Assembly: GCA_021029095.1 (NCBI GenBank)
Contig: JAJOHG010000027.1
Span: forward strand, 62,001-126,000
Source of the DNA: Phellopilus nigrolimitatus
Lineage: Eukaryota > Basidiomycota > Agaricomycetes > Hymenochaetales > Hymenochaetaceae
Direction: 5' to 3'
Length of the DNA: 64,000 nt
Positions 33,995-46,544 of this stretch are shown here, in pieces (within the stretch, counting starts at the first letter, position 1; every line of letters starts with the position of its first letter). The notes under the pieces are model-generated. The model had not been told where the DNA came from, searched no databases, and worked only from the letters and a program-made list of their open reading frames with translations. The translations under genes and the position numbers were made by a program.

Positions 33995-35520
33995 TGAGAT
34001 GGAGACGTCGGCGGCCTTTGGGACTCCACGCCGCTGAAGATGTCGAGCAAGAGGTCGATGATGGTGTGCTGGTGCCCCTCCAGAACCGGCTGAGAACAGA
34101 AGTAAAGGTCAAACGATGGCAGGACAAATTATGGCGTGCGCCACAAAAATACAGAGTCGAACGAGAGAGGCGTCGAACTAGGGTGTCGGTTGACGAACGA
34201 TGGAGAGGAGGCGTGAAGAACGTGGGCGACGGCGGCGCCGGCACGGCGAAGTTACCATACTTGGACTAAACGTCCCGCTTTGTCATAACTTACATTATAC
34301 GCGTCAGCCTCTTACCTCATACTTTTGAAGTTCGGAAATTACACACTGGACGGATTGAATTCACCTTTCTCCTATATCGAAACGGAATTATATTCTCAGA
34401 TGTTGCAGAAAAGTCTTCGTTAAATCGTGGAGTTTAGACAACGGCTCATAGTCATTTATTCTACCGGACCTCAAGAATTTCCTCAATTGTCGGTCTAAGG
34501 AGTGCCTGTTTCTATTTCATCTGCCATGAACCCTGTAAGCTTGATATACCGAAAAGCTCCCTGTCAGCCTGCAGCTCAAGCAGTTCGACACTATTCGGGT
34601 TTCTTATGTACTCAATCTGGCATGCCCATGTCCATGTATCTCTCATCAAAGATTCAAATAGTTGCAGTCCACATTGCGCCTCTTACAGTGACTGCTTGAC
34701 TTTGGTATCTCTCACATGATTCATGTGCTGTCTGTTGAAGCTAAGAGATATAATAGTAGAAGCAACATATTTAGGTCACTATTGTTTTTGTTCTTTTTAT
34801 TATTTGTCAGATCCTGAAGTGGATGTCAAATGGCGTGCGCTCCGCTTCCACTTCCCCGTTGTGTCATCATTGGTACGTCACCAAAAATACCGACATCAAA
34901 CGTCCGCTCTGGTGTCAGCGTAAGAGTGCTTTAATGCCGGGGGTTCTAATGTCCTGCGCAGCGTACCTGCATAGCCGACGAACGAAGGAGAACAAGCTTC
35001 TTTATCAAGGCGGGGGACCTATATCAAAAGGGGGGAAAGTATACAATTGTGTATATAGCAGCCGCATTGTACTGCGCAAGATTTGCGTGTGGAAACACGA
35101 TAAAGGTTTGAACCGCTGTATGAATAATGAAGAGCGCGAACGCCATGATTGATAGCTACGATCAGTAAGGAATCGTAGCAATCTTATAGTACCCGCAAAA
35201 CTTAAGGACTGTCGTGAAAGCCTTTTTGTTTTGATCCATCCCACGGGTTACTGCGAAAGGAATCCCCGAAACGTTTGACATGGAAGAAGGCACTTGAAGG
35301 AAAGATAAAACTCACAAGCAATACGAAAGTAAACAAAAGCCCACCGATAGGCGAGGTTATGAATAACATGCATGAAACCCGCGGCTTCGGTGATTGCAAC
35401 TCAGGAGCGCTAGCATTTTGAAACTTTTCCAAGATATCAATAACGCCGCTACACATACATGCGGTGAAGCGAACAGCATCGAGGCTCACCGGAAGAACAT
35501 TTACGCACCCTTCATTAGGG
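33995..35520. other. Gene-poor stretch with weak minus-strand coding traces
   Basis: No gene could be built. On the minus strand a hydrophobic open stretch MAFALFIIHTAVQTFIVFPH (~35033-35153), preceded by an acceptor-like TAG, and another frame with CMCSGVIDILEKFQNASAPE then SPIGGLLFTFVLLVSF (~35290-35450) look like exons of a membrane protein, possibly decayed. I could not connect them. Confidence 0.3.
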
Positions 35521-35777
35521 CTTCAAGTTCCGGGATGTGAAGTCAGCCGACAGAGGCGAGGAGCCTTGAGTTGCTGGAAAGGTCCCTGTTGTGCTCCCTA
35601 ATAGTCATAGACTTAAACACAATATAAAGAGTAGCTTTCCAGAAACATGTTCTAACTAATTTTATGACCAGGACGTCGACATGTTGAGAAGATCAAGATA
35701 GTATTTCGAGTGCCTTGACCCATCGTATGTTAGTAAAAATGGTGGATCAATCATAAATCACTCACGAAGCAAGTGCT

Positions 35778-36143
35778 TTACAGAATAATTCCTGGCTTCC
35801 ACAGCGCTGAACCGTCAAACGAAGCGCGCGGGGATGACTTCATTCTGGAGAAGAAGACCGCCATACTCGGACTTCCGACTCGCCGTTCGCCGATCCTCGG
35901 CGCAATAGTTGGCGAGCTATAGGCTTTAGCGCGGATATGGGACAGAAGGGATTCTGCATTCTGCTTCCAAATACACTTCGAGCTCCGGACGGTGAGAGTG
36001 GGTTTCATTCCAGAGGAGGTTACGGCGAGCGCCGATATAGAAGTCTTGTCTGGATACCAAGGTGAGAAGCGGTTGATTTTTTTCGCGTGAGAGCTTGTCG
36101 AGTTCACAGAGAACCTAAGCTTGGCTATGACGCCCGCAGACAA
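35778..36143 (-). pseudogene. Decayed coding fragment, unidentified
   Basis: On the minus strand one frame reads QDFYIGARRNLLWNETHSHR continuing to ECRIPSVPYPR, is cut by two stops, then resumes in the same frame with KSEYGGLLLQNEVIPARF. The conserved-looking residue pattern with internal stops suggests a pseudogene. The open frame that overlaps it in another phase is not convincing. Family not recognised. Confidence 0.3.
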
Positions 36144-36559
36144 GCACAGGGTTGGAGATGAGCTTTACTTAGTATCAAGGACGGTAGTTTGCTTAACCAC
36201 GAGTTTGAGGCTGTACAATAACGCACTGTATCGAGGAGCACACCTTGTAAGGGGATTTACATATCGAGAACAGAACTCTGATTTCCGCAGCTCGAAAAAA
36301 CAAACATCCCACTGATATTGACAGCTTCGAGATGAAGAAGTAGCTTCGATGCAGTTCACAAAAGAGGACAAGGCTGCTTTGAATGTATCACATTGCCATT
36401 GCGACGGGATCTCTACCAGTGCGATCTTTTGGATCGCAACAACTTGAAAATGACGCCGACGTCCAGGAGTCCCAGTCAGAAAAATAGCTTCTAAGTTGGC
36501 CAAAAGCAGAAGCCAAACAGAGCAAGCAGCAGAAGAGAGATCTTTCGATGTCAGCACTT

Positions 36560-39500
36560 CTAGGTATTTCGTCTTCCTTGGGGTTTGATCGCCATCAAAG
36601 CAGCTGCAGCTGGCTATCTATCGGAGTTGAAATTCAAGTAGTGGCTGGAACCGTGAGAACAACACGATTATCTCATCATTTGATCAGTCCGCAATGGGCT
36701 TGCTCGTAACTCTGTTGTTCCTTCTAATTCAGCTGTAGGTTCTGGCACCTAGCAGGTCATCCTCGAGCTAGAGACTCGCACTTGAGAGCTCTTCATGTAA
36801 GTCACCGGGTCCTTGTCCGCTTTGTTCTCAGTCAAAACGGGCATCTCTCCTCGATCCTGGGACTCTACATCACAGCTTAGCGCAGCTGACTTGTTGCCCC
36901 TCTTCTGCCGCCTTTTCTTCTCAATACCGTGATTCTAAGTACATCACGATTTACTGGACTCGGTATGCTCGTCAGAACTATCTAGTCTGTTAGCATTCAA
37001 ATCAAGAAGGATATCTGCTCTTCTCCAATGGAGAACATAGCCTCGTGTAATTTTACAAGGCGCTTTCAGCGACTGCATCCGCAACTAAACCGCATCAATC
37101 TGAAGCACTCGTACTGGCGAAGGAAAGATTACAACGAACATATGATTGACGCAAACTAGGCTATGATGAATCTACGTGGATCTCGGAGCCTGCTTGTGCC
37201 TGCTCTTGGGATTACACTTTTGTTCGAATGCTAACGTTTGGAAGACCACGCGCTGAGTTCGAAGTGGTAATGCAATGCCAAATAGCAAATCTCCCGAATG
37301 TGTGTACAGGGAGATCAGTCAAGAACCACCGAAGGTATCAGGTGGGTATCCAATATGTTCTCGACTTATAGTGTCGGCATAACCCCGTTGCCCCTTTAGC
37401 TACGCACGGTCTTTGTGTGCATCAACCACGCATTTAGAGCCTGGAATGAATACGGAAGGAAGGCGTGGTTCATCTGAGTCCTCATAATTTGAGGCGCCGG
37501 CCTTAGAACTTCACCGCTACCGACACTAATATTGGTTTTTAGGCAGTACCACCGAATCTTTCCTAAACCTTCTGCTTTACACATCACTGCAAATAAATAT
37601 TTCAATTATACTTGTCCTTATTATATGTATATGTGGGAATGTGAGCGTTTCTCCGCCGAGATTGATGATGATGATGATGATGATGATGATGAGCGATGAA
37701 ACTCAAGATTACGCGCCAGAAAAAATCAAAAACCTCGCAATTTCCTTTCACTACACAAAAGAGTGACGTCATCAACTGACTGCCTTTTACAGAACCTCAA
37801 GCGCTTCAGCTTGCTTCCTCCTCGTGTTCATCAACTCTCCTATCCCGTATTATTTCTCACGATGTGAATCGTGTTTTATTTAAACCAGACTAGCTCACAA
37901 AGGATCAGGAAACGCCGGGAAGTTGCGTAGGTGCGTGGGCCTGAGCCGATTCATCGCGATGTGATATCAGAGCAACTAATACTTCCACGAAACGAAGCTC
38001 GTAGCTGTCGAGGTGTTTATAGCAATTATTTACTTATTTCACGGTCATGCCAGCGCATTTCGCGTGCGTTGTTCCAGAACACCAGGAACAGGTTGTTACA
38101 AAGAATCAGCTAGGAGATGAGACTGCGATTGTTATCACTTATAAGCATGCACCCACTAGCGTTACTCCACAGGATTAGCACTGGTTTTTGGTCCTTCTTT
38201 TTAGCCCTCTTGGCATCTGGGCTCGTGCAAGACGAGGGTACTCCCTCCAGCATATTGAAAGCTATGCACAGCACGTTGTACCTTCATTGCAAATAAACAA
38301 CCCTGAGTCTCGACGCATTGTGCGCTTTGGTTACCCCCGCCGAAGCTTTAATGAACTTGCTGGTTCGGCCGGGAAGCTCGCTCAATATCGAACGAGCGGA
38401 TGAAGGGGCAGTTTATAATTCCAATCGCCTCGCCTCGCGCTTCAACCCGCTTGATTTGTCTGTCGACCGCAGAGTGCAATCTCCTTCGGGTGTAGTCTAG
38501 TCCTGGAGCCACCTTTCTTTGGAAATCTCTTGGAATCTCTGTGCTGTGTTCTTTCTCTGTCCTCGTGTCTCCAGCTCCGCCTTTCTCGTGTATTAGGAAT
38601 GTCGAATCTTTCTTGTGAGCCTCTGCCCCTGGCGGAACATGCGACCCGGAAGTTATGAAATAATTTAGACTACCCAAAGAGCAGACGGCCGCAGCAGACC
38701 GGGACGTCCTGAGTGCAATCCCGCGGACGGTGCATAGGCGACCCCAGAAAACATCTGCAATCTTTGGTATGTAGTTGGAACCATTTTGTGATTTCTCTTT
38801 TGTGTAGGCACGAGACTCGTTTGATCCCGTTAAGTATTCCAGTAAGCTGATCCGATCGGAAAGTACTCTAGAGATTATTGACTGGGATTTGGATGATCAG
38901 GGGTCGAGTTTGCAACGTATCTTGCCATCTAACGCGAGATGTGTGAAATGTTTAGGGCTGTAGTGATCCACATTGCCCCAGTACATGTACGTGTCTCATA
39001 ACTTACAATAAACTTTCCATTATTTTTAAATTCTCAGAGTTTGGCAAACTGTCGTCGCCGACGGACACGTAGTTCGCCTAAGCTTCATCGAATGTTTTTC
39101 GTGATGATGCGTGTACAAGCAGGCTTAGCGTCGGGGTGTCGTTATTCCTGCTTCAATACATATCCGCAAGTCCATGGATACCGAAGAGAGGGGAGAGGAT
39201 GTTGTAAATGTAGTCAGACCTTGAACTTTGCGTCGTCGTTTCTTAAGAAGAGCGAATGTCAGTGCGCCGTGGTGCTTGTTTTCGTATTCCTTTCTTTGGG
39301 ATATAAGCATGCGTCTTTTCACCTCTAAGGCTTCGACCGAATTTTATGTCGGCGTCGTCGTTAGCCAGCGTCTATACTCTTTTTATGTTTACATAAGCAG
39401 TCCGAGGTACTCAAAACGTCGCCGAACATGCCGAAGCACTTTTGAACCTCCGATCTCGGCTCAGTTTCGGCACATCACGCTTTTAGGCAAATGGGGAAGC

Positions 39501-42500
39501 ACGTTCTCACCAACAAATTTAACCCAAAACTGATTGATTGAAAAAGGCGGCTTACATATGCAATGCGGAAGGTGGTTGCCATGGAAGACATGTAAAATGT
39601 CACAAGCCCCAGCTAGCCTTAGTAAACCCCATTGCAACCCTAGAAGAAACTCAGGAATCAAGACCCGCCAATCACAATATTGCTCGGTGTGCACTTCGAG
39701 GCGCCATGCGCCTGAAACATTCGTTTTTCTTATCTCTCAAGCTTTCTACTCGTCTGGTACTTCTGGCGGCCCTAAATAGCTCCTTTTTGCCTAAGTCTCG
39801 GATATGCAACGCGATTCTCCTCCACGATTCTAGGCACCGCGATGTCGCTCCCGAGATTGGAGAAGACCTAAGGGGGTGAAAAAAACAGTCGGCTCGGAAG
39901 CTGGAATGTACGCTTGCATATCCGGATGGCCTAATTTCATTCTTAATTCAGTCCAATCTCGATTATTGGAGCACACGGCCTCTACAAAAAAAATGTCGCG
40001 GATACGTATGTGACTTGATCTGCTCGGATCAATTGCTATATTTTTTCCAAGTTCGGTGTGTCTTACTCAGGCACTCGGCGAAGCCGGACATACGTACTTT
40101 TTCCACTCATGGACAATCTGGGACAGATCCTATCGATCTGCAATATTACGCTTACAAGCGCTTACGTCATGCAACGGTTTGTGGCTGGTATGTAAATCTT
40201 CGCCAAGCATATCTTAATTAGCTAGAGGAGATTCCACTTTATCACTGTGTTGCGATTACTCTTCCTGTCCTTTGTCATTTTAAGCTTTACCATGGCACGT
40301 TTTGATATCCCTATGGACTTCACTGATCCGAAGATACGTATGCAGAACGTGGATTATGTCCTGTTTAAAACAAATACAACTGAACTATAACGTGTTTGGA
40401 CGTCAGAGTGGCTTGTTCGAAGCGCCATGACGGATGCGGGCTTTTCCCTTGCGGAGATTATGCTGCAAGCGCAGCAATGGCGAACCGACAGGTAAAATGG
40501 ATTGCATTTATGCGCGCCCCGGGCCTATCGGCAGGACTAAGAGCTGTAAATCAAATACGTGCTCGTATTTTTTGGGTGTCATTGCGGATTTATGGTGGCT
40601 TGTTTTTCTTAGACCGCGCTCTTGTGCTGGTATGCAATTTGCCCGCTATTAATGCGCCGAAAATTACAGTTGCACCGTTGAGGCCCGTTCTTCCTTCCCC
40701 AGAGGTGAGGCATGTGACTTTCTGTGAAACAACTGAAAAAACGGAGGGGGGTGGGATCGATATGGCGGATTTAACGAGGTGCTCAAAATTCCAAGTCCGA
40801 TGCTTTCTCTGAATGTAGCTGCGAATGAATGCCCGAAGCTAGGCTAATTCTGCCTACGACTTAACCTCGACGCGTCTTCATCTCATGCAGAACTTGTTCT
40901 TAGTCGTTGATGTCATATTAGTACGGGCACAATATTAGACCAGGATCTGACGCGGAGCTTACATCCCATACGACGGAAACGCAAGAAGGCGTTCACAACG
41001 CTCAATTTACTCGTCGCCCTGCTATCTTGTGTGATTCCGAAGACGAACCTATATTACAGTTATAACTGGGTCGCGAGACGCTCGATGAACTGTACACGGT
41101 GAAGCATCCGGAAGTGTCCATACTCCAGCCACTCGCCAGCTTGCGAACATTCCCAGCCCGGATCGAAGACGGGTCGCGTTCCCAGTTTCTTCCGAGCTTA
41201 GTGCAGCTCCGCGTTCTCAGAGCGTGCACCAGCACCAGGCGGAAGCTGAAGGCCTGCCTCGTTGCAGAGGCACGCAGACCCTGTATACATGTATGAATTG
41301 ATAGCTATAACTATGCAGCGTACTTGTAACATCTGAACCCTCGGCGGGCGGGAAGAAGCGCCGGTGAACAATGTGAGGATGTGCGCATAGACGAATTTGG
41401 ATACAACCCTCGGAAGCAACGCGCAAACTTGGAAGATGGAGATGGATACTGGATACCAGTGGCCATGGGTTCGAGTGGCCATGGGTTCGATTCCAGCGCG
41501 CACGCACGCGGCCATTTTCAGACGCAGCGTGAGTAAGCGTCGTTGACGCGCTGGGCGCGAGGCAGGAACCAGGGAGATCGACGAAGCGAATACTTCCTTT
41601 GCCCTTTTCGCGGGAGGCTACCTTCTCCGGGGCGGCGACGCTTTTGGCGGACTTCAAGGTTCAGGCAGTGGCTTCCCATCCCAGAAGTTCGAGTCCTTTG
41701 GCAGAGCGAGGGTTTTTTCCTCCGACTATCGCCCCAGACGGGCACAGCGTTGTCGACTGATTTGTAGAGTACACGCGTATGGGAAGTAGACATGTTGATG
41801 AACAGACACGTCGGGAAGTCATTCCGGAAAAGTATCTGTGCCAAACTGAGAGACTTGGGCCGCAGCCAAACACTTAAAGGTGAAGCAATTCGAGCTTCTT
41901 GCTTGTAAAATTGAGGCTCGTGACTAACAGACAGTTGCTCATCAGTGCTGCGCTGCCTCCTAACGGGAGAGACATATTGCAAACCCTAGGCGATTGTCGC
42001 CGCACAGAAGCCTTCGAAGTTTCGAGCGAAAAAGTTGAACCGGTTCCAGTACAGCTGCGTTTGTGCATAGCATATGCATAGGGAACTACTCAAGCTCGCT
42101 GACTCGCGATTGACGCATAATTAGAAGCCAAGACATGCATGGAACTGCGGGAACAGACATAGAACCGAGGAGACAAGACTGGGCTCGTAAAATCTGCATA
42201 CAGTTAATTGATCAAGCGCATAGGATCGCGGGTCTGCCCAGTGCAGTTTGAACACTGGCAGCGAGGAGGCGAGGAAACGCGACGGCAACAATTGCGATCA
42301 CGTCGCGAGAAAAAGAAAAGAAAAGAAAAATCGAAATATCAGGCGGGAGGCATCAGGAAGTCGGATTTAGACAGTTGACGGTGGCCGATACTCATGTCTG
42401 AACATTGCGACACGTGTCGCGACCGCACAGCGAGTTACTTGCTTGAGCCACGAGGCACATCACCCCAGGAATCAAGACGACTCCAATCTTGACGAGTTTG

Positions 42501-43781
42501 GAATTTGGGTTGCTTTGGATTTGAGAATTGACGGTCATGCGGCGATGGGACTGGTGCAATCTATTGATCATGTAAAGGACTGACAGCCACGTCAAAGCAG
42601 CAGCAGAAATAACACAACGCCGAAGCAATCGCCGCACGTCTGCGGAAAACGGAATATGCGCCGTCCGCGGAAGCGTTCGCGTTTCCGTCGAGTCGATTCG
42701 CAGCGCAATGGCACCTGGGTGACTCGGCGAGCGGGCAATCAGTTGCAGGAAGGCCGTGCGGTGCGGACCCTGTTGAGCATAGGCAGAGACATTGGCTATG
42801 CGGCCTTTGAGAGCCGCTCCGCACGTTTATATCCTTTTTCGCACACTTGTCGAGTCGGCGAGAACCGAAGGGGACTGGCGTGTATGTTTTTAAAAAAAGG
42901 GTTGTTCTTCGCGCTCTTCGAGGAAAGCGGAACTAGGATGGATACCCGCCTGCGCAGAGCTAAACTTTGCATGGTGTGTCCGTGCAATTTCGCTCTTACC
43001 CGCGCGGACATGAAGCGTCGCAGCCATGCGCAGGCAGTAAGTTCGCGCTTCGTCATTACTGTGCTTGTGTTCTTTTGGCACCGGAACAGCGCTCTGAACA
43101 GCTAAGTTAAAGAGAAGAAGGCAGAGGTCACGAGACGCCGCTTCGCCGAGCGAGGCAGGCAGGTATCTAGGCATCCAACCGACCGAAAACAAGAACTGGA
43201 CAACAGACAGCCAGACAAGCAGACATGCGGTGCGCCGCTCATCAGCGCCGCCTCAGCAGGCAAGGCAAGTCCGACCTAGGTGCATGGATGCCGGATGACA
43301 CGCACTCACCGGGCCTCGCCCGGGCTATAGCCACAGTCCGCAGAGTCCACGGTCACGAGCAGCGAGGCGTGGGGCCGAGATTAGACAGACGAGGAGCTGC
43401 GGCGCACGCGCTCGAGCAGAGCAAGCAAACGCAGGCACCTATAGGCCCGTCGCGACGCGCAGATAGCCCGGGGCTGCCCCTTCCGGCCTTTGCAAAGCGG
43501 AAGAGGTGCGCGAGCGGAGCTGCCGGGCGTCTCCTGTATATGTGTGTGTGTCAGTGTTGTCGGGACACTCGGCAGTGCCTGTTCTGTTTCTGTGACCGGT
43601 ACCTTCCTTCAGATGTGGCTCGTGCAGATCAGGCGCTGTCATTTGCAAGTTCGTTGCATATGTATTTTCATTTCGAGCATGCCAGTGCCAGTCAAGAAAG
43701 GATACCCAAAGCGAAAATGAGGCGGTGCGATCTGCCGAGCACCGAGCGCCTTCGACGTTGTAATTTTCCGGGCCAGATATA
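36560..43781. other. Long gene-free stretch
   Basis: About 7 kb with only short, overlapping, unrelated open frames on both strands and no recognisable domain, splice-linked exon chain or terminal repeat. It contains a GAT microsatellite (37664-37690), a 16-bp direct duplication GTGGCCATGGGTTCGA at ~41459-41490, and an AAAAG-type run at ~42308-42327. Old, decayed repetitive DNA is likely but was not demonstrated. Confidence 0.45.
37664..37690. repeat. (GAT)9 microsatellite
   Basis: Nine perfect GAT units in a non-coding stretch. Confidence 0.95.
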
Positions 43782-44046
43782 CACACGGATGTAGAAAATC
43801 GTGGTGATCGACATTTACTTCCAAATCAGGAAGTAGATTCACATCACCGTGGATAACCGTTGAAACCCTACACATCCTACCTTCAATGCCTGGAACTCGA
43901 CCTGATTCACACAAAAAAGTGTCCCGTTGACAGTATACATTCTTCTCCGGGCTGCCTCAAAGAAAATGTAAGGCAAAACAGGTCTAGGGGTATTTTTCCT
44001 TTTTTGGATGTCCATGTCGATCACCACGACTTTCTACATCCGTGTG
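43782..44046. mobile_element. MITE-like element with ~33-bp terminal inverted repeats and TA duplication
   Basis: The ends are inverted repeats: 43780-43814 and the reverse complement of 44014-44048 match at 34 of 35 positions (ends TACACACGGATGTAGAAA), and similarity continues imperfectly inward for ~16 bp more. Both ends are bounded by TA (43780-43781 and 44047-44048), the target duplication expected for Tc1/mariner-type insertion. The 265-bp interior has no ORF of note, so this is a non-autonomous element that would need a transposase supplied elsewhere. A second, internal imperfect hairpin (GGTGATCGACATTTACTTCC against 43830-43848) adds fold-back potential. No second copy was found in the window. 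Confidence 0.85.
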
Positions 44047-46544
44047 TAGCTGGCTCAGTTGCTCCTTGATTTTTTTAAAAGATGCGTGAGTCATACGATG
44101 AGAAGGTTAGAAAGGCCAGATCCAGCGGTAGATCATCGTGAAGGACATGCAAAATTCAAATCACCGCAATGCCGCACCGGGTGCCTCAGAATCAGACCGA
44201 GCTGAGCTAATGAAATTATTTTATAATTTGGTGGAGCATAAAAAAGAAACGGTCTCGACATCTCGATTTCACGAAAGGGAGCGAACAAGGGCGCCGTCGA
44301 CGTCGAAAAAAAGAAAACTGGGTCTCCAAGGAAGAAAAAAATAGCTGCGCATTTTTGTTCTTGCGGGATGGAGCATGGAGCAAGTCAAGTGTAAAAAAAG
44401 GGAACGGTGTTGCCGGCCGCTGCGGCTGCCGTGTCTCGGCTACGTCCCTCGGCACCCGATGCGGGATACCCGGGTGGAAACTTCTTCCTTCAAAAATTTG
44501 GCTTGCCCTATTTTAGCAGTTCCCTCGCGTACCTGCCAAATTTGGCAGGCTTGTCAGGCGAATCGACTCTTTTTCGTTATGCGGGCCCTTCCATTGCATG
44601 GCTGGTCGTCAGGCACGCCCTTTCTGAGCGAAACGGGGGCGTGTGACGTGCGTGCATTGCACGGTGGCTTTGTGACGCGTTTCCGCTCTTCCCCTTTCAG
44701 GTGGTCTCGCTGCTCGAATCGGGCAGGTACTTTCAATCAAACGCGTCGCGTCACATCACGGTTGGGAGATGTTACGCTCTAAATTACAACAACACGGTCG
44801 GCGGTATCAAATCCATGAGAACTTACGCATGGGAGAAAAAGGTGGATAAAGTAAGAAATGAAGGGTGGGGAAGGATGAAGTATATAGCCGGTGTTGGTGT
44901 TGGTGTCGGCGTCGGCGTTCGTGTCTGCGTCGGTCTCGGATGTGCACGCCTTGAAATGAAAAATTAAAAGGGGAATGTGGATAAGTGACGGCGGGTGTTG
45001 TCATATGGGAAACGAGGGGGTGCGCAGTAAATCGAGGTCGGGACGGAATCGCGCTGGAACACTCTCGAATGGAATCGATTCGATATACTGTATCCGCAGC
45101 GAGCGCTATCACATGTGGCTCGAATGTATGTCTGGCACATCGTTTACCATCGGCGCTGTTGCAGTTGATATGCGACGGCATTCATAAGCACGTTCTCGCG
45201 CGCGCGCCCCGAGACCTCAGGCCTTAGGCTCGGAAGGCAAGTGGAATGCAGATGGGGGAGGAGACGGATGGGGAAGCCGAAGAAGGGTCGGACGGGGCTT
45301 AGGGATGATCGTGACGTGGACGATGATTACAACGGTGGAACAGAGTGGACATTTCTGAATTGCGTGCACAGGAGATGCATAGAGATAGATAGACGAGACG
45401 CGCGCGTGGGCGAGATTCGGATAGAGATGGGGCGAGAACCGAGGAGAGGATCGAGTTACAAACTCTGAAAAGACGTCGGATGGCGAGACGCGCTACGGCG
45501 GCGAAGGAAAGATCCAGAAAGAGCACATGGGCCGGGAAGGGAATGCATGCGTGCGGATATGCATATTCAGACATGTAATGTGAACAACGGAACAAAAGCG
45601 CCCCCAGATCCTTGCGAGCTGCAAATACATGTACATCTAAGTACATCTACGCGGAAAAGACTGCAACCGGAAAGCGAAGCGCGGTGCAAAGCGACAGAGA
45701 TCTGAAGCAAGTGAGACGGCGCAAACCTTAGTCTTGACCTGTCTTGTCGTGTGTTGTGTTTGGCGATGCTCGCCGGAGGGCGAAAGAATATAGAAAGAGG
45801 AAGGAACAAAAGGGAAGGGCCGGGGCGGCGCCGCGGTTGCATTGCATTGCATGGATATGGACTGGGTAATTTGGAATGGATTGGGATGGCTTCGAAGGGG
45901 CGAGCGGCGAGGAGTGATTCACTGAATCTAGGGAGAAGTTCTGCGATGTGATACGGATGGGATGGGATGGATGGACGAGTAGACGGACGAGAGATGGCCT
46001 TTGTTGATTGATTTCAGATTTCAGCTTAGCAGCGGGAGGAGGGGCTTGCCGTATGCGGGGGTATGCGGGGGTGTGCATCACGGGAAAAGGGTTTCTATGT
46101 CAATCTACGGGATATGCAGACGATGCAGGGTTTGGGCAGGGACGATCTGTCGACTGCGTTCGAGCCCGATATGGACTGGCTGCTGACACAGCAGAGTTAG
46201 AAGTCCGACCGAACTGCCTAAAGCAGCGGCAAACCTTGGGAAAGGCTATGGAAAGGCTACGAGTCAGGGTCCGATCAGAGAGCACGCATGCGCACGGGCG
46301 TGGGAGCGGGCACCGGCGCAAACCCATTTTAAATATCTGGCCTCTGCATTTATCTTTATTTTTATTTTCCTTTTCTTTTTTTTTGATTCGGTTTCTGCAT
46401 TTCTGTGAGAAGGGGTGACATAAGCAGGCAAATTTTAATTTTAATTTTAGTTTTAATTTTTTTGAGTTGGACTCAAAACCCGACGCCATGGACCCTCCGA
46501 ATCCGAATATTTTGTCTTGATTTTCGCCGCCTTTTTCTTGGGCG
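44047..46544. other. Upstream region of the cyclin gene
   Basis: About 2.5 kb without a defensible gene. It includes a hexanucleotide-period array at 44890-44937, a GATGG-type run at ~45955-45975, and AT/pyrimidine runs (TTTTAATTTTAATTTTAG, ~46433-46463) close to the cyclin start that may belong to its core promoter or leader. Confidence 0.45.
44890..44937. repeat. Imperfect hexanucleotide array (GGTGTT/GGCGTC), 8 units
   Basis: Eight consecutive 6-bp units beginning GGTGTTGGTGTTGGTGTC with single-base variants. It keeps a Val-Gly reading in one plus frame, but no gene context supports translation. Confidence 0.8.

Noticed and set aside
34500..35500. Possible fourth DUF6533 copy
   Set aside because: Hydrophobic frames are present, but neither the TMDxE/KYFW microexons nor the LKEA terminal block could be found.
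40590..40652. Cytochrome P450 heme-binding-like string RSCAGMQFAR
   Set aside because: Only this short match; the upstream FxxG of the heme loop, the ExxR helix and any flanking P450 sequence are absent, so chance similarity is more likely.
41470..41500. tRNA B-box-like GGGTTCGATTCC
   Set aside because: Flanking bases cannot form a T-stem, no A-box or acceptor stem upstream, and the motif is part of a simple 16-bp direct duplication.
41518..41982. 154-codon minus-strand frame in the gene-poor gap
   Set aside because: Basic low-complexity sequence with no domain, no splice partners and overlapping frames of similar length on the other strand.
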